A DNA stretch of 8,475 nt from JAWVZU01 sp033722075 (GCA_033722075.1 JAWVZU010000175.1:1-8475), one strand, 5' to 3'; positions 1 through 8,383 are shown, numbered from the stretch's first letter. Notes: generated by a model from the sequence alone, not told the origin. Translations and numbers: made by a program.

Positions 1-1120
1 CGCCATCGTCTTCACGAACCTGGATGGAACGGATGTTGTCGCCAGAGCCGGCCACGGTGGTCGCCGTGCTGCGTGCGCTCACCCCCGGCAGGACGACCGC
101 TGCGGCAAGCAGCATCACGAGCGCGCCGGTTAGGGCGTTGCGTCGGGACAGGACCTTCACTCGCGGTTCCTCCAGCACCTTCCGAACCCGTTCGGCCAGG
201 GGGCCCGGCGCATGGGCCATCGCACACGCCGTCGCCGGAACCGCGCAACCACGCTGCTCCGCAAAGAACAGCAACGAACGGGCCAGCGCCAGGCGGGACC
301 GGGGGCCGTCGTCGAGGGCAGCCTGGTCGCTGAGCACCTCGGCCCAGTGGTCCAGGCGCCGCGCAGCGATCCAGTTGAGGGGCTGGAAGAACAGCCCCGC
401 CCGGACCAGCCGCCCGAGCAACCGCCAGAGGGGATCCCGGCGGCGGATATGGCCCAGCTCATGCGCGACGGCTGCGCGCCTGCTTGCTTCCGGCAGCGCG
501 GAAAAGGTCTCCGGCAGAACGATCTCGCCTCGACGGGTCGACAGGGGCACGGAAATATGGGGGGCGACGCAGATCGAGACCCCCTCGGGGATGGCGAGGT
601 TGCCGCACAGTGCGTCAAGCTCGTCACCTTTCAGGCGGCGGCAGCCGGCCAGCAGCCGCCTTTCCGCTACCAGGTCCCGCAGGAGGCCGGTGAGCAGCGC
701 GCCGCCCCCCAGGAGCCACGCCAGGATCAGTGCCGGTCGCCAGTCCTGCAAGACCGGGGCCATTTCGGAATTCCCGGCATGCGGTTGCGTCAAGTGATCC
801 GTGTCCTGCAAGTCGGGAGCGGGCGGCGCCGTGATCGGCGGAGCCCCGGCAAGCCGATTCGCTGGCGACTGCGCTGGTCCGATGACCGTTTCACCGGACT
901 GATCGACCGGAGATGCGAACAATCCCTCGACTTCGACGAGCGAGCCATGCGGGGAAAAGGTCTGGGCTGATGCGGTCAGCAATCCGCCGATCAGGGCGAG
1001 TCTCCAGAGCAGGTCCTGGAGCGCCGGCTTGCGCAGCGCGGGCACCAGCGGTGAGAGGGTCGCAAGTCCGAGCAGCAAGGTGCTGTGGATCAGGTAGTTG
1101 GCAAGCCACTCTTCAATCAT
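1..1120 (-). CDS. BlaR1-type M56 family membrane metallopeptidase (partial, C-terminus beyond the left edge)
   Basis: This frame is open from an ATG at 1120 to the window edge (373 codons, no stop), so the C-terminus is missing. Translation shows hydrophobic segments at about residues 8-26, 35-52 and 129-148. A cytosolic zinc protease domain follows, with HELGH at 220-224 and a downstream ExxxSD (E261, D265) that fits the third zinc ligand of family M56. A fourth membrane segment lies at about 330-350, with the start of an extracytoplasmic domain after it. Residues 55-128 are a Pro/Ala-rich linker of low conservation. The ATG overlaps the end of blaI by 8 nt and has GGAGA at 1126-1130 as ribosome binding site, so translation is probably coupled. 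In the known family the sensor cleaves or inactivates the partner BlaI repressor when the outer domain binds its signal. The ligand here cannot be told because the sensor end is cut off; beta-lactam sensing is only one possibility. Confidence 0.9.
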   Translation of the reverse strand, partial: MIEEWLANYLIHSTLLLGLATLSPLVPALRKPALQDLLWRLALIGGLLTASAQTFSPHGSLVEVEGLFASPVDQSGETVIGPAQSPANRLAGAPPITAPPAPDLQDTDHLTQPHAGNSEMAPVLQDWRPALILAWLLGGGALLTGLLRDLVAERRLLAGCRRLKGDELDALCGNLAIPEGVSICVAPHISVPLSTRRGEIVLPETFSALPEASRRAAVAHELGHIRRRDPLWRLLGRLVRAGLFFQPLNWIAARRLDHWAEVLSDQAALDDGPRSRLALARSLLFFAEQRGCAVPATACAMAHAPGPLAERVRKVLEEPRVKVLSRRNALTGALVMLLAAAVVLPGVSARSTATTVAGSGDNIRSIQVREDDG

Positions 1121-1487
1121 TGTCGTCTCCATGCTTGTGCAGCAGCGCCCGGATGCGGTCGATGTCATCGTCGGTGACCTTCTCGTCGCCGAGCAGGTGG
1201 CTGACGAGGGCCGCCGGGTCACCCTCGAAGAGACGATCGACGAGGTTGCCGACCATGCGGCCGCGCACCGCGGCCTGGTCGACCCGGGGGGCGTAGACCA
1301 GGACCCGACCCTCGCGGCGGCGCTTTACCGCGCGCTTGTCTTCGAGCCGTTTCAGCAAGGTCGATACGGTGGTGTAGGCCAGGCCATGGCGGGCTTCCAG
1401 GACCGCATGGACATCGGCGATCGATGCCTCGCCGCGATCCCAGAGCACCTGCATGACCTCGAGCTGGAGGTCGCTGAGTCTGATCAC
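1113..1487 (-). CDS. blaI: BlaI/MecI/CopY family winged-helix transcriptional repressor
   Basis: A 124-residue protein, the usual size of the BlaI/MecI family. The N-terminal winged helix spans about residues 3-72: LSDLQLEVMQVLW opens helix 1, and the recognition helix region reads AYTTVSTLLKRLEDK, the most conserved part of the family. The C-terminal part (about 75-124) is the helical dimerisation arm, where the cognate M56 protease normally acts. The start is GTG at 1487 with AGGA at 1494-1497 as ribosome binding site; an in-frame TAG just upstream excludes a longer version. It overlaps the M56 gene by 8 nt, forming the classical repressor-sensor pair. The family binds dyads with the pattern TACA-N2-TGTA, and two such imperfect dyads lie directly upstream (1502-1513, 1526-1537), so autorepression is likely. 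What else it regulates cannot be seen here; no beta-lactamase gene is in the window. Confidence 0.93.
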   Translation of the reverse strand: MIRLSDLQLEVMQVLWDRGEASIADVHAVLEARHGLAYTTVSTLLKRLEDKRAVKRRREGRVLVYAPRVDQAAVRGRMVGNLVDRLFEGDPAALVSHLLGDEKVTDDDIDRIRALLHKHGDDND

Positions 1488-1501
1488 ATCCGAATCCTAT
1501 T

Positions 1502-1513
1502 CTACAGGTGTCG
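1502..1513 (-). promoter_or_regulatory. BlaI operator-like dyad, start-proximal
   Basis: On the plus strand the site reads CTACA-GG-TGTCG, an imperfect dyad (4 of 5 arm positions pair) with the 2-nt centre typical of BlaI/MecI operators. It overlaps TAGAAT at 1499-1504 on the minus strand, a 5/6 match to a sigma-70 -10 box, so bound repressor would block it. A start site from this -10 would fall very close to the ribosome binding site, so another -10 may be used. Inferred from pattern only. Confidence 0.45.
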
Positions 1514-1525
1514 TAATAGTAACTA

Positions 1526-1537
1526 CTACATTCGTAG
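1526..1537 (-). promoter_or_regulatory. BlaI operator-like dyad, start-distal
   Basis: The site reads CTACA-TT-CGTAG, with perfect CTAC/GTAG outer arms and the same 2-nt-centred layout as the dyad at 1502-1513. The two centres are 24 bp apart, a little over two helical turns, so two repressor dimers could sit on nearly the same face. The surrounding 1490-1545 stretch is clearly richer in A/T than the genes on either side. It falls where the -35 region of the blaI promoter would be. Confidence 0.5.
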
Positions 1538-1555
1538 AATGAAATGGGTGGAAAG

Positions 1556-2227
1556 TCATGACCCGGATGAACGTCGCCGATGCAACGTGCCGAAAAGCAG
1601 ATCGCCGATCGGGTAGGTGATATTGAAGTTCCGGTGGGACATCAGGCTGGGATCATGATGCGTATGATGCAGCCGGCGAAGCGCCGGGATCGGAGGAAGG
1701 CGGCCCAGCAGGGAATCCGGGCGGCAGTGGTAGGCGAAATGGAGGATCTCGTAGTTGAGAAAATAGGCCACGGCGGTGGCCGCCCCCAGCCAGGCGGCGT
1801 TGGCGGACCAGAGCCAGGCCAGCAGCGCCCAATAGGGCAAGGCAAACACGATCAGGAAAAAGGCGATCATGACCGGCGGAAAGAGCACGGCCTTGAAGTC
1901 CCTTGAGGAATCGAAGGCCATCTCTTCGTCGGTGAAGAAGCGATGGTGCTGGCGGGTGTGGCGGCGAAACACCAGGCGCAGCCCTCGCGTCGGGTGATGC
2001 ATGGGACCCCGATGGCCCCAGTATTCCGCCAGGTTGGCATAGACGAAGGTCATCGGGATCGCCAGCCATTCCAGGGCCGTCGGCTGATCGAGCTGCAGGG
2101 CGCAGCCGACGATGACGCTCAGCCCCACGCCGAAGGTGAATGCAAAATGCGCGGCGCCGGAGTAAGCGGTCGATATTTCCGACTGGCGGTAAGCCTCCCG
2201 GAAAGCTTGCACGTTGTCGCTGGGCAT
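1556..2227 (-). CDS. Sterol desaturase / fatty acid hydroxylase superfamily membrane protein
   Basis: A 223-residue protein with the histidine clusters that hold the di-iron centre of this superfamily: HRGPMHH (72-78), HTRQHH (90-95), HFAYH (163-167) and HHTHHD (187-192), plus H198. Hydrophobic segments lie at about 25-45, 53-68, 116-140 and 143-160, so it is an integral membrane enzyme with the histidines facing the cytosol. Members use O2 to hydroxylate or desaturate lipids such as sterols, carotenoids, fatty acids or ether lipids; the substrate cannot be deduced. The length is typical for the short bacterial forms. The start is ATG at 2227; an in-frame TAG 12 nt upstream excludes extension, and no good Shine-Dalgarno is visible. 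It is divergent from the sulfotransferase across a 59-nt gap. It ends 68 nt before blaI on the same strand, so read-through into blaI is possible. Confidence 0.88.
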   Translation of the reverse strand: MPSDNVQAFREAYRQSEISTAYSGAAHFAFTFGVGLSVIVGCALQLDQPTALEWLAIPMTFVYANLAEYWGHRGPMHHPTRGLRLVFRRHTRQHHRFFTDEEMAFDSSRDFKAVLFPPVMIAFFLIVFALPYWALLAWLWSANAAWLGAATAVAYFLNYEILHFAYHCRPDSLLGRLPPIPALRRLHHTHHDPSLMSHRNFNITYPIGDLLFGTLHRRRSSGS

Positions 2228-2286
2228 GGGAGCAATCTAGCACAACAACGGTTGCGGCCTTCGCACCACTTGCGCATCCTTGGCCC

Positions 2287-3153
2287 ATGTCCAGTGATCC
2301 TCGCCTTCGACCGCCGATCATCGTCGCCGGGATGCATCGTTCGGGAACCACGCTGATGGCCCGGGTGCTCCGCCGGCTGGGCGTTTTCCTGGGTTGGCGA
2401 ACCGAAGGCAACGGTGAATCGAGGACATTCCTGGAAATCAACAAGTGGCTGCTGCTGCAGGCCGGCGGTGCCTGGGATTTCCCCCCGCCGCCGGAGCGTT
2501 TCTCGGATCCCCTGGCCCGTGACCTGTGCCTCCGGTTCATGCGCTATGCCATGAACAGCGTCTGGTTCAGCTGGTACCGCGGCCGGCCGCACCTGCGTCT
2601 TGACCAATCGCCACCGCGCTTTCCCATGCTCTGGGGATGGAAAGACCCGCGCAATACGATCACCCTGCCCCTGTGGCACGCGATCTATCCGGACGCAGCG
2701 GTGATCTACCTGACTCGCCACGGGGTGGACGTGGCGGCCAGTCTCAAGAAACGTCACCTGGACCGCACCGAACGGCTGGCGGCGAGCTTCGATCTCAGGC
2801 GCCATGCCTTCTGGCTGCGATTGAGAAAGCGGCGCCTGGAGACCTATCCCGGAGACCTCGAAGAGGCGCTGGCCCTGTGGTGCACCTATCAGGAGATCGC
2901 TCGGGAGGGGGAGGGACTTCTGGGCAAACGTTTCCTGTCGATCCGCTACGAGGATCTCCTGATCTCTCCGGCGGCACAGATCGAGCGCGTGGCAGCTCAC
3001 ATCGGTCTGGACGAGGTGCCCGAGAACCTGGGCGATCTCATCGGCAGTTTCCAGCGGGACCGGGCCTACGCCCACCGTCGAGACCCGGAGCTGCAGCGCT
3101 TTGCGGACGCCAATGCCGAATCGCTGGCGCGTTTCGGCTATGCCCGCAGCTGA
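2287..3153 (+). CDS. Sulfotransferase family protein (PAPS-dependent type)
   Basis: A 288-residue cytosolic-type protein. The N-terminal strand and P-loop-like motif IIVAGMHRSGTTLMARVL (11-28) is the 5'-phosphosulfate-binding loop that binds PAPS. LWGWKDPRN (115-123) and IYLTRHGVDVAASLKKR (140-156, with R144 and S152 at the 3'-phosphate-binding positions) complete the cofactor site. IRYEDLL (219-225) is the conserved motif that follows in this superfamily. The pattern fits the bacterial sulfotransferase group PF13469. The acceptor (sugar, lipid or small molecule) is unknown. The open frame extends back to 2140, but ATG 2287 is preferred because homology-type sequence begins just after it and the upstream part would overlap the divergent desaturase gene. 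No strong Shine-Dalgarno precedes it. ppk1 follows on the same strand after 66 nt. Confidence 0.88.
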   Translation: MSSDPRLRPPIIVAGMHRSGTTLMARVLRRLGVFLGWRTEGNGESRTFLEINKWLLLQAGGAWDFPPPPERFSDPLARDLCLRFMRYAMNSVWFSWYRGRPHLRLDQSPPRFPMLWGWKDPRNTITLPLWHAIYPDAAVIYLTRHGVDVAASLKKRHLDRTERLAASFDLRRHAFWLRLRKRRLETYPGDLEEALALWCTYQEIAREGEGLLGKRFLSIRYEDLLISPAAQIERVAAHIGLDEVPENLGDLIGSFQRDRAYAHRRDPELQRFADANAESLARFGYARS

Positions 3154-3219
3154 GGCATAATTGATGCTTGGATCAACGAGAAAAGTTTCGATGCGCCCCG
3201 AAGTCGTGCTCACAAGTTC
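3154..3219 (+). other. Leader between the sulfotransferase gene and ppk1, with a possible 10-codon upstream ORF
   Basis: CATAAT at 3156-3161 is a 5/6 match to a -10 box but has no convincing -35 at 16-18 nt. An ATG at 3191 opens a 10-codon reading frame (MRPEVVLTSS) whose TGA (3221-3223) overlaps the ppk1 ATG in ATGA. No Shine-Dalgarno sits directly before the ppk1 ATG (the nearest GAAG is about 16 nt away), so coupling to this mini-ORF is conceivable. I looked for a PhoB box and found none. Confidence 0.25.
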
Positions 3220-5379
<2,160 letters not shown>

Positions 5380-5395
5380 GAAGCGACGCCAGAGC

Positions 5396-6676
5396 ATGGA
5401 AGACGCAGAACCTGAAGTCATCAGCTGGGATACGGTGGCATCGGCCAGAAGGCTGGCGACCCTGGTTTCCTCCGGTTTGCTGGACTCGGACCCGGAGGAG
5501 GCCTTTGACCGCTACACGCGTCTGGCCACGAGCATTCTCGATGTGCCGGTCTCGCTGGTTTCCCTGGTAACCGACGAGCGCCAGTTCTTCAAGAGCCAGA
5601 TCGGGCTCGAGGAACCGTGGCGATCCTGTCGCGAGACGCCGCTGTCACACTCGTTTTGTCAACACGTGCTGGACGGTCAGCCGTTGATCGTCACGGACTC
5701 GCGCAAGGACGAACGGGTGAAGGGCAACCTGGCGATCCCGGAACTGCAGGTTGCGGCCTACGCCGGCTTTCCGATCCGCGGCCGGGACGGTGAAGTGTAC
5801 GGCGCCTTGTGCGTGATCGACGACTCGCCGCGCGAGTGGTCGGAGCGGGAGCTTTCCGTGCTCGCCGACCTGGCTGAAGGTGTCAGCTCGGAGATCGCCC
5901 TGCGCGAGCGCCTCCTTGACGAGCGGGAGCGCAAGCGCCAGTTGGAGGTCACCGTGGGCCGCCTCGAGACCATCGAGCGGCAGATGCGCGGACAGCTGCG
6001 GGTCCAGGAAGAAACCACCGCGATGGTCTCCCACGATCTGAGGACGCCGTTGAGCGCCCTGCTTTTCTGCGCCGGGTTGCTGGAGCAGGACAACGAACCC
6101 GACGAGCACGCCAAGATCATCAAGCGCATGCGGATTGCCATCGAGGAGATGGACCGGCTGGTGGGCGATCTGCTCGACGTGTTGAAACTGAATGCCGGCG
6201 GAATAGGATTTCGGGTCGAGCCCGTCGAGACCAGCCGCATCATGGAGCGGCTGAAGAGCCTGCACCAGGACGCGGCACGGGAAGCCGGCGTTGAACTGGC
6301 CTTTTCCGGGCCGGAGTTGCTGATCGAGGTTGACGGCAAGCGCATGGTGCAGGCGCTGTCGAACCTTGTCGGTAATGCCGTGCGAGCGACCAGGACCGGA
6401 GGCCGGGTTGAGGTTTCCGTGTCCGAGGACGACGCGGGCCTGCACCTTGCGGTGGAAGACACCGGCGTCGGCATCGAGCCGGGCAAGCTGAAAGAGCTCT
6501 TTTCCCGTTTCAAGCAGGGTGACCAGCCGGGTAAAGCCGGTCTCGGGCTGGCCATCGCCAAGGGCGTGGCCGAAGCACACGGCGGTGTGTTGACCGCCGA
6601 GAGTGAACCCGGCAAGGGGTCTCGCTTCGAAATCTCCCTGCCGACCTTCTCGATTCCCCGGCCTAAGGAGGGTTAG
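5396..6676 (+). CDS. Soluble GAF-domain sensor histidine kinase
   Basis: A 426-residue protein with no signal peptide or membrane segment. A GAF domain covers about residues 22-172 (VSLVSLVTDERQFFKSQIGL; SHSFCQHVL; YAGFPIRGRDGEVYGALCVID). A coiled-coil linker follows (about 168-205, rich in E/R), then the dimerisation/phosphoacceptor helix with H213 in VSHDLRTPLSAL. The ATPase domain shows an N box (LSNLVGNAVRAT, N327), G1 (DTGVGI, 355-360), an F box (LFSRFKQ, 369-375) and G2 (GLGLAIAKG, 382-390). All catalytic motifs are intact, so an active kinase that senses a cytosolic signal is expected. The signal is unknown. ATG 5396 is preferred over an in-frame ATG at 5303 inside ppk1; AGGAAG at 5378-5383 is a somewhat distant ribosome binding site. 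The gene lies 16 nt after ppk1. No response regulator is in the window, so it is an orphan kinase as far as can be seen. Its stop overlaps that of the convergent NUDIX gene. Confidence 0.93.
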   Translation: MEDAEPEVISWDTVASARRLATLVSSGLLDSDPEEAFDRYTRLATSILDVPVSLVSLVTDERQFFKSQIGLEEPWRSCRETPLSHSFCQHVLDGQPLIVTDSRKDERVKGNLAIPELQVAAYAGFPIRGRDGEVYGALCVIDDSPREWSERELSVLADLAEGVSSEIALRERLLDERERKRQLEVTVGRLETIERQMRGQLRVQEETTAMVSHDLRTPLSALLFCAGLLEQDNEPDEHAKIIKRMRIAIEEMDRLVGDLLDVLKLNAGGIGFRVEPVETSRIMERLKSLHQDAAREAGVELAFSGPELLIEVDGKRMVQALSNLVGNAVRATRTGGRVEVSVSEDDAGLHLAVEDTGVGIEPGKLKELFSRFKQGDQPGKAGLGLAIAKGVAEAHGGVLTAESEPGKGSRFEISLPTFSIPRPKEG

Positions 6677-7167
6677 CCCTTCTCCAGGCAATCCAGGGAA
6701 CGGTCGATGAAGGCCCTTTGCGCCGGGTTGATCGCGCGTTTGGCGTCTCCGGATTCCAGCCAGGCGACACGGTCGATTTCGGGGAAGCGCTGGTGCTTCC
6801 CGGAGCGCGGCGGCCACTCCATCTCAAAGGTGTTGGGATCCAGGTTTTCCGGATCGAAATCGCCGCGGGCCATGAACCCATGCACGACCTTGCCGCCCTT
6901 TTGGGTTACGGTGCCCAGGTCGAACCACGCGTCCAGCGCCGGCGGGGTGATTCCGGTCTCCTCGACAAATTCGCGTCGTGCTGCCGCGGCCGGCTGCTCT
7001 TCCCGGGGGTCGTATTCGCCCTTGATCAGACTCCAGGCGCCGGCGTCCCTCGAGGCCCAGTAGGGGCCGCCGGGATGGGCCAGGAGGAACTCCGGGCGAT
7101 CGTCCCCCCGCACCAGAAGCAGTCCGGCGCTAGCCCGAATATTGCACCAATTTTGCTTCACGGTCAC
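6673..7167 (-). CDS. NUDIX hydrolase (COG4119-like predicted NTP pyrophosphohydrolase)
   Basis: A 164-residue NUDIX protein. The fold opens with SAGLLLVR (13-20) and FLLAHPGGPYWASRDAGAWSL, followed by the Nudix box at residues 50-73: KGEYDP, then REFVEETGI with E66, E69 and E70 as metal ligands. The order SAGLLL, HPGGP(Y/F)WA, AWS, KGEY resembles the COG4119 group of small NUDIX proteins whose substrate is not well defined. The family hydrolyses nucleoside diphosphates linked to another moiety. The box is one residue longer than the canonical 23-residue pattern between the glycine and the REF triad. The start is GTG at 7167; a second in-frame GTG at 7161 is equally possible. The only upstream purine-rich stretch is AAGAAGAAA, and TATAAG at 7176-7181 looks like a -10 so close that the transcript could be nearly leaderless. 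The gene is convergent with the GAF kinase and shares TTAG with its stop codon. Confidence 0.9.
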   Translation of the reverse strand: MTVKQNWCNIRASAGLLLVRGDDRPEFLLAHPGGPYWASRDAGAWSLIKGEYDPREEQPAAAARREFVEETGITPPALDAWFDLGTVTQKGGKVVHGFMARGDFDPENLDPNTFEMEWPPRSGKHQRFPEIDRVAWLESGDAKRAINPAQRAFIDRSLDCLEKG

Positions 7168-7398
7168 AATTTCTTCTTATAGGTCAATCGATTGGAAGCC
7201 TTTTTCGGACCGGGACCTAGGTAACTTCGTTCCGCGGCCGGTTTGTCGCCCCATCTCGCGAGTCATATCGACCGATCCTCCTCAAACCGTGGAATAACCA
7301 CGCTTTCTCGGACGATCGGCCAATCTGACGGCGCGAGCTGAACCGACAAATCCGGAAATCGGCGCAACATTCGGGCTAGGACGAGGCATCAGGGGGTT
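7168..7398. other. Intergenic stretch between the NUDIX gene and the rpoH terminator
   Basis: No coding frame, tRNA or repeat is recognisable here. It should contain the NUDIX promoter on the minus strand: TATAAG at 7176-7181 is a 5/6 match to a -10 box, but no good -35 is found at the right distance. A small hairpin with 5-bp arms (CGTGG 7288-7292, CCACG 7298-7302, loop AATAA) is present but has no T-tract and is too weak to call a terminator. Confidence 0.4.
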
Positions 7399-7399
7399 C

Positions 7400-7434
7400 A
7401 AAAAGAAACGCCCTCTCCGCTGCGAAGAGGGCGT
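7400..7434 (-). terminator. Rho-independent terminator of rpoH
   Basis: On the minus strand a perfect 9-bp stem (ACGCCCTCT and AGAGGGCGT, at 7426-7434 and 7408-7416) encloses a 9-nt loop and is followed at once by a T-rich run (TTTCTTTT, 7400-7407). The stem begins 20 nt after the rpoH stop codon. It faces the direction of rpoH transcription and separates it from the NUDIX gene. Confidence 0.9.
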
Positions 7435-7454
7435 CCCGTCAGACAAGCGTTGAC

Positions 7455-8312
7455 TTATGCGGCGATCGAGGCGCGCATTTTCTTGAGTGCGTTGGCCTCG
7501 AGCTGACGGATTCGCTCGGCCGATACGCCGTAGCGGTCGGCGAGTTCCTGCAACGTCTTCTTCTTGTCACTGAGCCAGCGCGAACGGATGATGTCCTGGC
7601 TGCGATCGTCCAGCTCGTCCAACCCGCGGTACAGCAGGTTGTTGTGGTGATCGTCCCAGTCGTCATTCTCGGCCATTTCGGCCGGGTCCAGGTTCTCGTG
7701 CTCGAGGAAGTTCATGGGGGCCGGACGGCCTTCTTCGTCGTCAGTGCCGACCGGTGCATCGAAACCGATGTCCTGACCGCTCAGGCGCGACTCCATTTCG
7801 ACCACGACCTCGGGCTTCACGCCCAGGTCCTTGGCAACCGCGTTGACTTCTTCCTGGTTCAGCCAACCGAGTCGCTTCTTGGACTTGCGAAGGTTGAAGA
7901 ACAGTTTTCGCTGGGCCTTGGTCGTCGCGACCTTGACGATACGCCAGTTGCGGAGGATGAATTCGTGCATTTCGGCGCGAATCCAGTGCACTGCAAAGGA
8001 CACCAGTCGGACGCCCTGGTCCGGATCGAAGCGCTTCACCGCCTTCATCAGGCCGATGTTGCCTTCCTGAATCAGATCGCCGAGCGCCAGCCCGTAGCCG
8101 TTGTACCCGCGGGCCACGTGTACGACGAAGCGAAGGTGAGCCATCACCAGGCGCCGGGCCGAGTCGATATCGCTGTCGTCACGGTAGGCGCGGGCCAGTT
8201 CCTGCTCCTCTTCTTCGGTAAGAATCGGAACCTGGTTGACCGAGTGAATATAGGCGTCCAGACTTCCGGTCGCCGAGGGGACCGGCAAATTGTTGGCCAC
8301 CAATGTCGTCAT
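7455..8312 (-). CDS. rpoH: RNA polymerase heat-shock sigma factor sigma-32 (RpoH)
   Basis: A 285-residue protein; the E. coli protein has 284. Region 2 covers about residues 50-123, including LIQEGNIGLMKAVKRFDP (80-97) and the promoter-melting and -10-reading segment VRLVSFAVHWIRAEMHEF (101-118). The diagnostic RpoH box QRKLFFNLR is at 134-142. Region 4.2 is the helix-turn-helix from TLQELADRYGVSAERIRQLE (253-272). The segment IDSARRLV (49-56) aligns with the E. coli region 2.1 patch (L47, A50, K51, I54) that mediates chaperone/SRP homeostatic control; the changes are conservative. ATG 8312 is chosen because GGAGGAG (8316-8322) stands just in front of it. An in-frame TTG at 8324 would place that Shine-Dalgarno inside the gene. 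It is transcribed alone, ends at the terminator at 7400-7434, and has a sigma-E-like promoter and a CIRCE operator upstream. Confidence 0.98.
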   Translation of the reverse strand: MTTLVANNLPVPSATGSLDAYIHSVNQVPILTEEEEQELARAYRDDSDIDSARRLVMAHLRFVVHVARGYNGYGLALGDLIQEGNIGLMKAVKRFDPDQGVRLVSFAVHWIRAEMHEFILRNWRIVKVATTKAQRKLFFNLRKSKKRLGWLNQEEVNAVAKDLGVKPEVVVEMESRLSGQDIGFDAPVGTDDEEGRPAPMNFLEHENLDPAEMAENDDWDDHHNNLLYRGLDELDDRSQDIIRSRWLSDKKKTLQELADRYGVSAERIRQLEANALKKMRASIAA

Positions 8313-8315
8313 TCG

Positions 8316-8322
8316 CTCCTCC
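8316..8322 (-). promoter_or_regulatory. Ribosome binding site of rpoH (decides the start)
   Basis: GGAGGAG lies 3 nt before ATG 8312; its core GGAGG is 5 nt from the ATG. This is a near-consensus Shine-Dalgarno, much stronger than those of the other genes in the window. It fixes the start four codons downstream of the longest open frame. Confidence 0.9.
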
Positions 8323-8340
8323 AAAAATTCGATGTCGCAT

Positions 8341-8367
8341 TTAGCACTCGCGCTATGAGAGTGCCAA
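8341..8367 (-). promoter_or_regulatory. CIRCE element (HrcA operator) in front of rpoH
   Basis: The plus strand shows TTAGCACTC (8341-8349), a 9-nt spacer (8350-8358) and GAGTGCCAA (8359-8367). The CIRCE consensus is TTAGCACTC-N9-GAGTGCTAA, so 17 of 18 arm positions and the exact spacer length match. CIRCE is the binding site of HrcA, the heat-shock repressor that needs GroEL to stay active, and usually lies before groESL or dnaK operons. Here it lies 28 nt upstream of the rpoH ATG and covers the -10 box and predicted start point of the sigma-E-type promoter. hrcA itself is not in the window. A match this good is very unlikely by chance. Confidence 0.92.
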
Positions 8368-8383
8368 AAACCACAAAAGTTCC
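8356..8383 (-). promoter_or_regulatory. Sigma-E (RpoE)-type promoter of rpoH
   Basis: On the minus strand GGAACTT (8377-8383) is a perfect sigma-E -35 element. After 16 nt comes TCTCA (8356-8360), one base from the TCTGA/TCTAA -10 element. Spacing and elements resemble the sigma-E-dependent P3 promoter of E. coli rpoH. The start point would be near 8350, giving a leader of about 38 nt before the ATG. The -10 and start site lie inside the CIRCE element, so HrcA would compete with RNA polymerase. Confidence 0.75.

Noticed and set aside
24..970. Overlapping plus-strand open frames at the left end
   Set aside because: They are shadows of the M56 peptidase on the minus strand, which shows HELGH, membrane segments and an uninterrupted frame to the window edge.
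2140..2286. N-terminal extension of the sulfotransferase to an ATG at 2140
   Set aside because: It would overlap the divergent desaturase gene and adds basic, non-conserved sequence before the PAPS-binding motif.
5645..6817. Minus-strand open frame of 390 codons opposite the GAF kinase
   Set aside because: Antisense shadow of a clear histidine kinase, and it runs into the NUDIX gene in another frame.
8313..8324. TTG start for rpoH, four codons upstream of the chosen ATG
   Set aside because: The TTG overlaps the GGAGGAG Shine-Dalgarno of ATG 8312, which is the better start and gives the usual protein length.
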